Origin: Micrasema longulum
Taxonomy: Eukaryota > Arthropoda > Insecta > Trichoptera > Brachycentridae
Assembly: GCA_022494885.1 (NCBI GenBank)
Contig: JAGVSM010001650.1
Span: 248,001-312,000, forward strand
DNA: 64,000 nt
Reading direction: 5' to 3'
A program made the position numbers and the translations under genes. The notes under the pieces are model-generated. The model was not told where the DNA came from, searched no databases, and saw only the letters and a list, made by a program, of their open reading frames with translations. Positions 34,691 through 46,384 of the stretch are shown piece after piece; position 1 is the first letter of the stretch, and each line of letters begins with the position of its first letter.

Positions 34691-34952
34691 CGCCGAGTTT
34701 GTTGGTGGGGAACACTCCGGAAATTATTTATACAGAATATCGCACTGAATATTCAATCAAGCTCATTTAAAGCTCTTGACAATGAGACAACTAAGAAAAA
34801 TAATTATTCATAGGATATGCGGTGTCAAAGAAATTCGAGGAATAGGTGTGTGAAAACAGATTTTGTTTTTTTTTTAGGGAGAGTAGTTATAAGAATGAAA
34901 TTTTCTGTATCGATACCTTTTCCGTTTTTCAAAGTTGTATATCATATTTGAA

Positions 34953-35180
34953 TTCCGCTCGTCTGAAGACGCTAGATAAACATAAGCGCTTTTATGCTCC
35001 TATAAAAAAAAATTATAGATGGACGCTAAATAACAAGTGTGTAAAATAATCATTGCTCTAGTGCTATTATCCGGGGAGAAAATAAAGGAATTCGTTTGTA
35101 TATAATATAATAATCCGGCAAAATTAGTCCGACGTGCAGTTGTCTTTTCGCACAGTATCAGAGAGGCATTTGCGAGATAG
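34953..35180. repeat. Dispersed repeat fragments
   Basis: GTCTGAAGACGCTAGATAAA resembles 15615..15658. GACGTGCAGTTGTCTTTTCG and CACAGTATCAGAGAGGCATT resemble 27605..27675. Confidence 0.4.
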
Positions 35181-35189
35181 TGTCCAAAA

Positions 35190-36280
35190 AACAATGTTCA
35201 AATACTTATTCATTGAAATTACCAGACACCGCCTATCCTCCTAAGACTGCCTTCATGTATTAAATTTATGAAACTAGAAATAAAAATTAAGTTAGGCTTC
35301 ACAAGAAGACAAAGACACAGAATTCGTTGATGCTTCGAGCTGTACATTTATATTGTAAGGTAAAACCATTTGAAATAAGATATAAAAAATAATAATTTCA
35401 TTCAAAGTTAAAAAAACATGTGTCCAGCAGATAAGATAGCTCCTTAAAAAAAGTATTCTGGTTGGATTTAAGAAAGTTTCCTTAGTATTTTCCAAAATTA
35501 TGTGTTTTAATTAGAGTTAATGATTTTGTGAACGAATATCATTACATTTTAAGGTTTTCTTTGTTAACAATGTGTAAGTACTTTCAATTAGGTAATTTAG
35601 CATCGACTTGATTGTGCATCTGTTTTTTTTTCTCGAGATTATGCTTGAAGCTTTGTTTTGTAATATGGTGAATTAGTTTCAAATTTGTTGTGGTTTAATA
35701 GGTTGTGATTTAACATGAACCCTTATCACTAAATCTTCTGTTTTTTTAAATAAATTTAAAAATGTTTTGTTTTCTAAAATCTTTTTCGTTATAACTTTTA
35801 AGTGTACATAGATGTTAATAATTAGTTTTTAGTTTAATGATAATTAGATATCAGTAAATTGATATTAGGACATTTTTATTTTTTTTTATTTATTAATAAC
35901 AAATTTAAATACAATATTACAACTAAATACAATTTTTTACATTAATCAAATACATATATTTACATTAACGTTTCCGAAATAAACAATTCTTCTGTACATA
36001 ATGGGGAGTGACGCCTTACAATAGATTATTTTATTTGAATAAATAATATTTCTAGAATAACATAAATAATTTACGAAAAAGATAAACGATGTTTTCAATC
36101 TGTGTTTCATAAAGAAGAATTAAAGATGTAATTTTTTACTTCTTTCTTAAATATATTGTATTCCTGACTGTACTATTTATTATCTTTGTTCATTTCATTA
36201 AAGAAAAATATTCCTCTGTAATTCATTAAATATTCCTTAATTAATCATTCATATATTATAATGTTTAAATTATTTTATAA
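35190..36280. other. A/T-rich stretch without a gene
   Basis: No supported gene. A short minus-strand open frame at 35292..35495 has no recognisable motif. Confidence 0.45.
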
Positions 36281-36845
36281 CCATTTTTGTTGTTCTAATA
36301 CGCAAGATATACTGCAATTGGAATATTTAAGCCGTGCATAGTTCACCAGTAGGTGCGGATTGGAAAGCAATGATAAAACCGCATTTTTTTGATGATTTTT
36401 TTCATTAATTCTTCCATCCCTTGATTTATATGAAGGGGTTTGTCAACAAAAATTTGGACAAGCTAAAATAATCTTTCACTATCTATTCGCCGTGAATGTC
36501 CAAAGAACGGAGAAAACTTTTAGATTTTGTCGATAATGCTTATCGCAGTCTTTATTTTTATCGCAGCCATTTTTGTTGTTCTAATACGCAAGATATACTG
36601 CACTTGGAATATTTAAGCCGCGCATAGTTCACCAGTAGGTGCGGATTGGAAAGCAATGATAAAACCGCATTTTTTTGATGATTTTTTTCATTAATTCTTC
36701 CATCCCTTGATTTATATGAAGGGGTTTGTCAACCAAAATTTGGACAAGCTAAAATAATCTTTCACTATCTATTCGCCGTGAATGTCCAAAGAACGGAGAA
36801 AACTTTTAGATTTTGTAGATAACGCTTATCGCAGTCTTTATTTTA
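36281..36845. repeat. Tandem duplication, period 286 bp
   Basis: CCATTTTTGTTGTTCTAATA starts at 36281 and again at 36567. The two units differ at only a handful of bases. Each unit contains an F1 remnant (GGGGTTTGTCAAC, ATTTGGACAAGCT) and a short L1-type retrotransposon remnant (CGTGAATGTCCAAAGAACGG). Confidence 0.8.
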
Positions 36846-36984
36846 TATTTTATTTTATATATTTTATGAAGGCAACAGAATACAACACACTAAATATATC
36901 AAATCAACTAGTAGAGAGAATAATGGTTAGGAATAAAATGTCATTTTAGTTGTATTCCAATTCGAGACTAATTTTTTTACTATG

Positions 36985-37630
36985 TACCGTAAAACGGGGT
37001 TAAATTGCACCATCAAGGGTAACATTGCATCAAAAAAAAAAAGTTTTTATAGACACCTGTTGTCATTGCTACTAACAATAACTCATTGTTTCTCCAAATA
37101 TTCAATGGATGTCACTTTTCACTCTTACCTAAGGTTATTTTCCATTCAATATGGTACTTTAGTACTGAGCGATTAGCGGTTTGGGTTGGTTGTGCAGTTT
37201 TTATGAATAATTTCTATAGGTAATTCTTATCACATCTTCAACAGTGTGTATCATTCTAAGGTGAGTAAAGTGGTTTCGTATGTTGAATTTTGTCATGTAT
37301 TTGATAATACCAGTATTTCTTACTAAATTTACCAAAAAATATTAATATTAATATTTCCATGTCCATGTGGAATCTATTAAGATACTGAAGGAAAAAAAAA
37401 GTGATGCAATGTCACCCCGCCCTAGGGCTTACTTTGCATCATTTTTCAAAAAAATTATAGCTTGTATATGAAACTACAAAATATACTTATAACCACAAAA
37501 AAGTAAAGGAAATATATTATATAACCATGACATTTATTGTCAAAAACACTACTCATCTCCTCGATGAAAAAAAATCATTATAGCTGAAAAGTTATTAAAA
37601 AGTGATGCAATTTAACCCCGTTTTACGGTA
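36985..37630. mobile_element. DNA transposon with perfect 25-bp inverted ends
   Basis: TACCGTAAAACGGGGTTAAA(TTGCA) at 36985..37009 is matched exactly by its reverse complement at 37606..37630. The flanking or terminal TA may be the target duplication. Internal repeats of the GATGCAAT/ACCCCG type occur (ATGCAATGTCACCCCG at about 37404). No transposase frame. Confidence 0.7.
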
Positions 37631-37639
37631 TGTCAAAAC

Positions 37640-37715
37640 AGCTTGTGTATGTGTGTGAGTGAGAGAGGGTGTGTGGGAGGGTGAGTATATGTGTGTGCAA
37701 GTCAGAGTATCATAA
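37640..37715 (+). repeat. GT-rich low-complexity tract
   Basis: TGTGTATGTGTGTGAGTGAG-type sequence next to the right end of the preceding element. Confidence 0.55.
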
Positions 37716-37889
37716 AAAATATATAAGTGAGGATAATTACAGTTTAAGATTTTTTTTTTCAGAATATTATTTTTAAACGATGTTGCAGAGTCTAGTAAAA
37801 TGTCGATGTCAAAAATATCTACTTGATTGTACAAGGTAAGGGCACGATTAATGGGTGAATTTGTTGCTGCATTCGTATTGTATTTCGAT

Positions 37890-38050
37890 AAATGAAAAAG
37901 TTTTGTGTGTCTTGTCCGCCTGGATGGGATATTGCACTCACCCAAAGCACAGTTCTCGAGATTTGTGCACCTATCGTACATAGTTTTACCACACATTTGC
38001 CTGAAGATTACATTTCATAGCATTCGCCTACTTTTACCGTTGTTTTTCTA
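37890..38050 (-). mobile_element. L1-type retrotransposon fragment
   Basis: The minus strand reads MCGKTMYDRCTNLEN, the same segment as in the copy at 4278..4795. Confidence 0.5.
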
Positions 38051-38399
38051 TTTCATAAGTTGCTTTCATACATACAACGGTACCAGGACTTTTGTGAACT
38101 GATAATTTCGCCTTCTGTGACAAACATTAAGCCACGGTTGATTTAGTGCGTCGTTCACTCTGTTCCTGGCGCTCACCCTCTTTTCATTGCAGAATCATAA
38201 AATTGTTAAATATATAAAGGAATGAAAACATACGCCAATAAGTATGAAGATTTAATAGAATATCCATAAATTTGAGCAGAAGTGCAATATTAACTAAAGT
38301 AATTTAGAAGTGTAAAAATTGGTCGTGTAAATATTTATTTTTTCGACCATGTTCATTTTTTTCAACTTTTGAGAAATCCTAAAATTTGTCCGATTCATC

Positions 38400-39905
38400 T
38401 CTTGTCCAGATGGGATTTCATTGGCTGCAGTGTATAAAAGTCCGTCGCTGCTAATTCTGCCCACATGGTCCCTCTATTATCTTCGTCAGGATCTGCTCCA
38501 TCGTGCAATAACTTATATTTCCCACGTGCTTCTAATAAAATTATTACGGATGCGGTCTCGGAGCGTTTATACAGTAATGGACATTAAGACCTTCATTTCA
38601 GCAGTCCTGACTAGATCTTACATACAAACAGTGTCAGTCTGCGCTTCCACAGCATACGCCATGATGCGTCTCACGCATGTCTTGAATACTATGACCTTAC
38701 TATCGGTACGCATATCCTCATTACATTCCTATATAAGATTCCTAAGACACCGGCACAGTCGATGATTTGTTGAACTGTTCTCGGACTCCAGTGTAAAAAT
38801 CGTTATGACTTGACATTTCTATTCCCAGATATTTAAAACTCACGACCTGATCCACTGGCACGTTGTCAATAGTCAGCTTCCACCGTATTTTATTTATTTA
38901 TTTAACTTTTTGTACATAATGTAATTTGTACATTGGTGGGCTTATTGCCAAATGGCAATTTCTTCCAATAAAAAAAAAGTTTTATTTTTATAATTACAGA
39001 ACATATTTAAAAGAAAAAAAAATGAAAAAGCTAAAGATAAATAAAAATAGGAAAGAACGCATTTGTGTATAAATTACCTTAAATCAAAACTATTACTCAA
39101 TGGGGAAAAAAAAAAGAGGAAAGAGGAAAAAGGAAAGGAGGAGAGATTAAGGAAGAGAAAGGAGATGTTTCTTCAGACGTGATTCAAACAGAGATAATGT
39201 AGTAACATCTTTGATGGTGGATGGGAGATGATTCCACAGTCGAGCCGCATGGATACTATATGAGTTAGAGAAGAAAGAGGAATTATGGATGGGTATTAAG
39301 AGAGTGCCTCGAGAATTAGAACGAAGAGGTAAACCATGAACTGATAAGCGTTGAAATTTTTCACGCAGGTATATAGAAGCGTTAGGACTATGAAGTGCAT
39401 TGAACAGAAGTGAGAGGGAGTGATAGTCTCTCCGCTGTCTAATTTTGAGCCATTTCAGTTGGTCCATATAGGTCTGGATACTGTAAGACTTTTTGTTTGG
39501 CTGACTGATATTGACATGTTTAGCCTTTATCATACTAAGTGGAATTTATACAGCGTTCTTTGTGGATCATCTTCAAAATCGGCAATTAAAACTAGGTAGT
39601 TTGCACGTCATATTATTTTGTTTTTTTTGCCCATTTTGTGACCCAGCCCTAAGACAGATACCTCTTTTTAAAATTAATGTACTATGAGATTAAACAGAAA
39701 AGGGCTCAGACTGTCTCCCTGTCTAACACCGTTACTTGATAGAATTTTCTGGGATATTTCACTATCAATTTTTGTTTTGCTGTTGATATAGCGATCTTGG
39801 GAAAGTCTTTACTATTGTATTGGATATTACTACCCTTGGTTATTTTCTTAAAATATATTTTAACAACACCCTGTCGAATGCCTTGGCTTAGTCCACAAAC
39901 CATAT
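38400..39905 (-). mobile_element. Non-LTR RT copy split by an L2-type insertion
   Basis: On the minus strand, RT core pieces lie at 39905..39541 (a GVRQGDSLSPFLFN-like segment with errors, then LVLIADFEDDPQRTLYKF) and continue at 38884..38400 (LTIDNVPVDQVVSFKYLGIE and a degraded remainder). Between them, 39540..38885 is a different element. Its C-terminal frame (39533..39147) has LKWLKIRQRRDYHSLSLLFN and AARLWNHLPSTIKDVTTLSL, with a 3' UTR hairpin TTGCCATTTGGCAA at about 38950. The insert is in the same orientation. Confidence 0.65.
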
Positions 39906-39931
39906 ATATGCAACTTTAATTTATTTTACAA

Positions 39932-40285
39932 TGTTTTGAGTATGTCAAATTTTTTGTAGACAAGGACTGGATTCAACCCTCTAAAAAGCCGTTGATATTA
40001 ACCTATTACAACAGATATAAAGAACGTTTTACGTAAGGGAATATAGATGTCTAGGCATTTACAGGGCTTTTGACCAACAACGAACAATGAAGGTTTCAGC
40101 TCTTTAACTTCAAAAACGTCAACAGATGGAAGAGTCAACGGAATATTGATGTTCAAATACAGGCAGAATGGTAGATATTACACAGTGTATAAAATGGCCA
40201 CTTAAACCAGGCAATGAGAGGTCATAAGCCCTGTAAATGCCTAGACTTTTATATTCCCTTCAGTAAAATGTTTTTCAAATATGAT
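39932..40285. repeat. F1 repeat with fold-back arms
   Basis: Left end TGTTTTGAGTATGTCAAATT..GACAAGGACTGGATTCAACC. The interior has ACAGATGGAAGAGTC and GGCAGAATGGTAGA, and the closing inverted arm is CCTAGACTTTTATATTCCCT. Confidence 0.65.
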
Positions 40286-40467
40286 TTTATTTATTTATTT
40301 TATTTATTGGGTAAACAAACAGTACGTACATAAAATAAAATAAATAAACTAAATCAAATAACATAAAACAAACTGTTTTATAATTGACGTTTAGTTCGAC
40401 ATTATAAAACTGGATAAAATACGAAAAAAATGGATACGGTTTGGTCAATTAAACCTAATTAACTAAG

Positions 40468-40745
40468 GCGGCCTCCGTAGTGTAGTGGTCAATACGCTTG
40501 ACTCACACACGAAAGGTTCCGGGTTCGATTCTCGGTGTGAACACAAAAATTAAAATGTGATTTTTCTCAAGCCTGGGTGTTCTGTGATGTAATTCACCAC
40601 TGTTATTGGGCCTCCTGGCCTGTTGTGGTGCAAAAATAAATAAATGAATAAATAGATGAAAGAATTTAATGTAATTTTTTTCAAGCCTGGGTGTTCTGTG
40701 CTGTAATTGACTACTGCCTCCTGGCCTGTTGTAGTGCAAAAAAAG
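40468..40745 (+). mobile_element. SINE-A, one full copy plus a second tail
   Basis: Head GGCCTCCGTAGTGTAGTGGT, B box GGGTTCGATTCTCGG. Body CTCAAGCCTGGGTGTTCTGT and end CCTGGCCTGTTGTGGTGC at about 40640. A second body and tail follow at 40665..40745. Confidence 0.7.
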
Positions 40746-40974
40746 GATTGAGATTATGCCTTAGGTTGCAATAATGTCCTAAATGAATATCCTAATGTTT
40801 TGTTTCACGTATTAGTATTGTTTTTTTTTGGAATTTAACGTTGATTCATCTGTGTGGTCATATATTTAGCAGAGTGTAGTTGCATGCAAAAAACAAAAAT
40901 TAGAAATCTTCTCTACCCCCAAGAAAAGATTCAGAATAACACCCCAGGTACAATACAGTACAATAATACATTTC

Positions 40975-41080
40975 AGTGGAAAACCACAACAAATATTCCA
41001 TGTCAACCTTGATAGCAATCGAACTAAGAACTTCATACAACGTTAGCGAACGCTCTAACCACTACATTAACAAGGATATT
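40975..41080 (-). mobile_element. SINE-E, tRNA-derived
   Basis: The minus strand has AATGTAGTGGTTAGAGCGTT and TTAGTTCGATTGCTATC, placed like the A and B boxes of a tRNA. It does not match the other SINE heads. Confidence 0.45.
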
Positions 41081-41519
41081 GCTCTATTTACATTGTACTA
41101 TTCATATTATGAAACTTTCTGATGCAATATATCACGTTATTTCATAGGAAGTTTATAGAAAAGCTTTGTCAATGTCGTTTGATAATTTTTTCTCTTGTTA
41201 ATTTATGCCAAGTCCGCCTTAAGCCACTCCTGTGTAAATTTTAGCTCTGTTTATATCCTGAGGTTTGATGCGAAATTCGTTAAATAAAAGTTTTCAGATT
41301 CTGTTTTATTTCGTTGCGATTTTAATGAACAATAGGTCTTACTTAAAAACCTGGAATAAAATTTCGCTTAGGCATAGTGATAGAATAAGGATGGAATATT
41401 TTTTTTTACTGATAAACCCAGCATAAAAATTAATAATATAACACATAAAAAATATTTTTCAGTCTACACTCACTTAGAAAGTTGGTAAAATTCTTACCCA
41501 TTAATACTAAATGCTCACT

Positions 41520-41605
41520 TGAACCCAAGCTATGACAGTTCATAAGCCCTGTAAACGCTCGAATATCCATAATCTTGAAACAAAAATTCTACCCATCTCT
41601 GTAGT
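41520..41605 (+). repeat. F1 remnant
   Basis: AAGCTATGACAGTTCATAAG and CCTGTAAACGC are F1 interior sequence. Confidence 0.4.
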
Positions 41606-41750
41606 GATATAAATAATAAATGCTCACTTGTTCAAGCATTACTACTACCCATTCTAGATTACGCTGATGTTTCCATGACTGATTTAAGATGTGAGCAACT
41701 CGACAAACTTGAACGACTTCAGAATTATTTTTTTTTACATTTTTTTTTTT

Positions 41751-41914
41751 GCACCACAACAGGCCAGGAGGCCTAATTACAGTGGTGAATTACATCACAG
41801 AGCACCCAGGCTTGAGAAAAATCACATTTTAATTTTTGTGTTCTCACCGGGAATCGAACCCGGAACCTTCCGTGCGTGAGTCAAGCGTCTTGACCACTAC
41901 ACAACGGAGGCCGC
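41751..41914 (-). mobile_element. SINE-A inserted in the L2-type copy
   Basis: The minus strand head is GGCCTCCGTTGTGTAGTGGT, with B box GGGTTCGATTCCCGG. The end GGCCTGTTGTGGTGC abuts a T/A run. Lies between LERLQN and CIRYIF of the host element. Confidence 0.7.
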
Positions 41915-42300
41915 CCTTCCATCAATACATGCATTAGGTATATTTTTGGTCTTAGGAAGTATGACCGCATTTTTTACTATCGTAGGCAAGAGAAATGGCT
42001 CAAAATTAGACAGTGGAGAGACTATCACTCCCGCTCACTTCTGTTCGATGTACTTCATAGTCCTAACGCACCTATATACCTGCGTGAAAAATTTCAACGC
42101 TTCTCAGTTCATGGTTTACCTCTTCGTTCTTATTCTCAAGGCACTCTCTTAATACCCATCCACAATTCCTATTTCTTCACTAACTCATAAAGTGTCCATG
42201 CGGCTCGACTGTGAAATCATCTCCCATCCACCATCAAAGATATTACTACAGTATCTCTGTTTAAATCACGTCTGAAGAAACATCTCTTTCATTCATTCAT

Positions 42301-42519
42301 TATTCCCTTCCCGCACCAAATGGTGCATAGGGCAATGTATTGGTACACCGATCTTAGCGTATCTTGATCATTTTTGTTACACGAAGGTAAGATGATCAGT
42401 CTTACGCTTCATGTGAAAACATGCTTTTAATAAATATTTCAAATCAACCATGTCACGAATCGGACCCAAAACCTTTTGAATGGTAGGCAAACGCGCTGAC
42501 CATTACACCACGACGTCAA
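42301..42519 (-). mobile_element. SINE-B inserted in the L2-type copy
   Basis: The minus strand head is GACGTCGTGGTGTAATGGTC. The host sequence AACATCTC(C)TTT appears on both sides, an apparent target duplication of about 12 bp. Confidence 0.7.
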
Positions 42520-42639
42520 CATCTCCTTTTCCTTCCTTAATCGCTCCTCCTTTCTTGTTTTTTTTCCTTTTTCCCATCGAGTTATGGTATTGATTTAAGA
42601 TAATATATTCACAAAAAGTTAAATAAAAAAAAACCGAGT

Positions 42640-43060
42640 TATACCTGATATAAAGCCGGGATAACGACCCTAGAAACTTATTCCACCTGCGTCCAACGTG
42701 GTAAAAGGTATAACGCTGGAATAAGCCTACGATCTGTCATCTGTCACATTTTTCAGCAGCAAAATGGATTGCATTTAGGTATCTTGAATTTAAACTGTTA
42801 AGAAAACATGCTGTCCTTTTAAAGATTTTAAAAGTGACGTTGGTTGCCTAAATCCTTCGACCCTGGGACTGTAAAACAAGGTCTGCCTTTTCGCGATACG
42901 CGTGTTCGAAGAAAATGGGGAACGTTTGATTTTACGTGAACTATTTAACGTTATGTTTTAAGTGTCGACTCTGGAATAAATGAAAGGGTAAGGACTTACG
43001 ATTTTCTTTCTTTGGCACTGGTTCAGAACACCACTGTTTACGATTACATAAAATAACTTT
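42640..43060. other. Stretch without a recognised feature
   Basis: No supported gene or repeat. Confidence 0.4.
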
Positions 43061-43068
43061 TATGCATA

Positions 43069-43831
43069 GAATTAAGAATAGTCCAGAAGGAGCGTAGAAT
43101 CATATTTGAATACATCGGACTGTGTCCACTAATCCCCGCACTGTCCCCCACTTTTGCTGCGCGCATTCGTGATGTCGCCGCGTAATGTTGCATGATGGAA
43201 AAAAAAAATCATAACACAAATGTAAGGTAAAAAAAAGCAATCTGTTAATTCCTCTAAAACTTTATTGTGCACGTGGAAATATTGATTGACACAACTGAGT
43301 AGATGGGTCATTCAATAAGAGTAATTGAATTAATGAACTTTTAACTTAAAATATAAAACAAATTTTATTTTACATAAAACGGATTTGATGTTTTTAAGAT
43401 AATGTCGGTCAAATATCCGCCACAGAGTTGTTTAATACGAGGTCCAATTTTTATTATTTCTTTTATTAGATGAGCAAAATAGGGTAAACAAATTTACTAC
43501 CCTCGCAACACTAACAAAATTTTTATTTTGTTTCTTCGACAATCTGACAGATGGAAAAATAATTCAATTTTTAACTTATGCATTTGCGACTTACACATTG
43601 GTTTGCTAATTACACATGAGCTGTGATTGCATCCCGTTTCTTTAAGATCCTAGCAGTATTTTTACACTTTAAAAGGACACAACATGCAAAGTTGAATTCA
43701 AATCAGGAGTTGCGTACTGAGCGACGTCTGAAAGGAAACTAATGGGTCAAAACGTAAACCTACTCATTTATGAGTAGTTGAGTCGCCTTCTCTTTGATGT
43801 GCGTATGCGGTTTCTAGACTATTCTTAATTC
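43069..43831. mobile_element. Tc1/mariner-like element, non-autonomous, 763 bp
   Basis: GAATTAAGAATAGTCCAGAA at 43069..43088 is repeated inverted at 43812..43831 with one mismatch. TA flanks both sides (43067..43068 and 43832..43833), as expected of the Tc1/mariner superfamily. No transposase with a DDE/D motif can be read. A 54-bp remnant of the same element lies at 63698..63751. Confidence 0.7.
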
Positions 43832-43839
43832 TACGCTTT

Positions 43840-45400
43840 TATGTTTCGTTTATATATTATTTGCGCGGCACGGGATGTTTTTTTTCTCGTTGAGTTGTTG
43901 CGCGTGTTGCTTTTTTGACTAGTTGTCAGGGAGGATATAGGTACGTTGGGATTCAAAACAAAGACTACATGAATCAAAAGAAGGAATGGCTTGACACTTG
44001 AATAAAAATATTTATGAATCCGAAACAAGCGAAATATCGTCTAAGAGTGAAAAAATAATCATCAAATTTACATTACATTCATATAAACTCCAACTTCTTC
44101 CACAAATTCCAACTTCTTTCACCCAACTGATAAAAAAGGGTGTTATCAAAATTATTTAAGCTTTCATTTTGATGGCAGCTACAGACTGGCAGATGGAATA
44201 AATACTTATTTCTTGTCACGCGAAAGGGGACATTAAGATTAATATGTAATTTTTAATACTATTTAAATGTTATTTGTGTTTTTTTCTTTTTATATACTTT
44301 TTTTGGCTTGTATACATAATTTCAATTTTTTCAACGTTTTGATAAAAAAAATTAACCTGTATTGGGTGTGCGCATATTTTGTTAATTAAAAAAAATGATT
44401 TTATTTTGTACTAGTTCAGTATGTATATATACATCCATGTAATTTTTAAACTTTTCAATTTTCTTTCCCAGATTGCATAATGTAAACATTATTTTGAATT
44501 TATTTCCATGCCTAGTATTCTGTTTATTCTGTTATTTTCAAGTATTTTTCATACCCTTTTTAATTTGTATTATATCATAATTTTTAATTTTTCTGCTTTT
44601 GTTAAATAATATTATAGTTTAAAATTTAAAAACGTCTCTAAAAAAAAAATATTATCTGTGTGTCCCTAAATGAGTTTTTTTTAAAAAAACTCCTTGGGAA
44701 TATTGTATATAATTATGTATAATATGTTTTCAATATAATTAAAAAAAAAATTTTGGAGAGTAGGTTATAAGAGTTTACTTTATTTTTTAATAATATGCGT
44801 CTAAACATTTATCAATGGCATATTTCATTTTGGTACGTAATTATTTATTTTATGACTAATTTATGTCAATTTATGCTTGGTTTAATATCTATGAATCGTC
44901 TTTCTTTGATTATTTACATTTAATATTTTTTTTCAAAAGTCCATGACGCCCAGAAAATATAGTTTATTTACAGCTTGTTCTTTTAGAGGAAATTTCAAGC
45001 CCTAAACACCAAAATAATCCAATAAAATATTAATAAATAAATATCACTATCGTTCTTGATTAACTCGGATTTTATAAGTTACACTTTTCATTATTTGTTT
45101 TGTTCGTTTTTTTATGTTACTAATACTTATATGTATAACGTATAAGTATTTATAACTGCTCATGCGCACGCAGCTTGTTCATAAATGTACGCGTGTTTAA
45201 AAAATAAATAATGAAATAAGCTTAGTATAGTTATACTAGGTTGTAACATTAAGGACAATTACATCATTAACGAGTTTATATTTTAATTAGAATGAACATA
45301 TTTAGTGTACAACAATTAAAGTAGATGTAATAACATTTACACACAGGTAATATATAACATTTTTAAAATTACTCAAGCTTGATGTGAAATACTAATTGAT
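43840..45400. other. A/T-rich stretch without a gene
   Basis: Homopolymer-rich. No supported gene or repeat match. Confidence 0.5.
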
Positions 45401-45403
45401 TTA

Positions 45404-45536
45404 TTTATTTATATATACGCCCAATGGGCATTTTTAAGAACATATTTATACATAGAAAATTATTATAAAGGAACGTAGAAGACACAATGGTATATAGTAG
45501 ACTCGGTGGGAGTGGAAGCGGGAGAGAGGTGTTTAT
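45404..45536 (-). mobile_element. Non-LTR L4-type 3' UTR fragment
   Basis: The minus strand ends in the hairpin GCCCATTGGGC (45419..45429) followed by TATATAAATAAATAAAT. Same as 60060..60180. Confidence 0.6.
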
Positions 45537-45965
45537 AATACCCATCGACAATTCCTCTTTCTTCTTTTACTCAAATGATGTCTATGCGGCTCGACTGTGG
45601 AATCATCTCCCATCCACCATCAAAGATGTTACTCCAGTATCTCTGTTTAAATCACGTCTGAAGAAACATCTTCCTACTCTTACTTTATCTCTCCTCCTTT
45701 TCTTTTACCTCTTTTTTCCCTTTTCCCATTGAGTAATAGTTTTGATTTAACGTAATTTATAAACAAATACGTTAATTTCTATTTTATATATCTTTAGCTT
45801 TTTAATCTTTTTTTTATATTGAATACGTTCTGTAACTTGAATTATAAAAATAAAACTTTTATTTTATTGGTTGGTTGGAAGAAATTGCCATTTGGCAATA
45901 AGCCCGCCAATGTACAAATAACATTATGTACAAAAAGTTAAATAAATAAAACAAATAATAATAAA
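45537..45965 (+). mobile_element. Non-LTR L2-type 3' end
   Basis: Encodes AARLWNHLPSTIKDVTPVSL, then the 3' UTR with hairpin TTGCCATTTGGCAA (45888..45901) and the TAAATAAATAAAA end. It abuts the previous fragment without a gap. Confidence 0.65.
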
Positions 45966-46147
45966 AAACTATTTCTTTTAAAATATTTTCATAATCTTAT
46001 CAGTGCATGTTAGGATTGCTTATTAAAATGCACGTCGTATTGGTTTTATATTTTTGTGCAACATCTATGGTGAAAATGTATAGTGTGTTTTGAATGTTGG
46101 TTTAATACAATACAATACAATATTTCATTTCATTTCATTTTTTTGTG

Positions 46148-46293
46148 CACCACAACAGGCCAAGAGGCCTAATTACAGTGGTAAATTACATTACAGAACA
46201 ACCAGGCTTGAGAAAAATAACATTGGAACACACACCCGGAACCTTCCGTGCGTCAAGTCAAGTCAAGCGTCTTGACCACTACACCACGGAGGC
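46148..46293 (-). mobile_element. SINE-A
   Basis: The minus strand reads GCCTCCGTGGTGTAGTGGTC at the head and GGCCTCTTGGCCTGTTGTGG at the tail. The B box region is shortened. Confidence 0.6.
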
Positions 46294-46384
46294 GTTCTGA
46301 CTAAGAGACGGGTACGTCTCGAAATCAGTAAACATGGAAAAGCCAGTAAGTTGTTAAATACAAATATTAAATAACATTAAGTAA

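Larger units (their letters stand above)
41640..42632 (+). mobile_element. Non-LTR L2-type copy carrying two SINE insertions
   Basis: RT C-terminal coding starts with LPILDYADVSMTDLRCEQLD and KLERLQN. It is interrupted by SINE-A, resumes as CIRYIFGLRKYDRI, and continues to LKIRQWRDYHSRSLLFDVLH and HLPSTIKDITTVSLFKSRLK. SINE-B then splits the final codons before the 3' UTR (42520..42632). The frame otherwise has a few stops. Confidence 0.7.

Noticed and set aside
36281..36845. Possible CRISPR-like or satellite array
   Set aside because: Only two units of 286 bp with no spacers; a simple tandem duplication in an insect genome.
38421..38765. 114-residue + strand open frame
   Set aside because: Antisense to a degraded non-LTR reverse transcriptase that reads on the minus strand.
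43129..43311. Possible transposase remnant within the TA-flanked element
   Set aside because: A 60-residue frame without any DDE/D or helix-turn-helix pattern.
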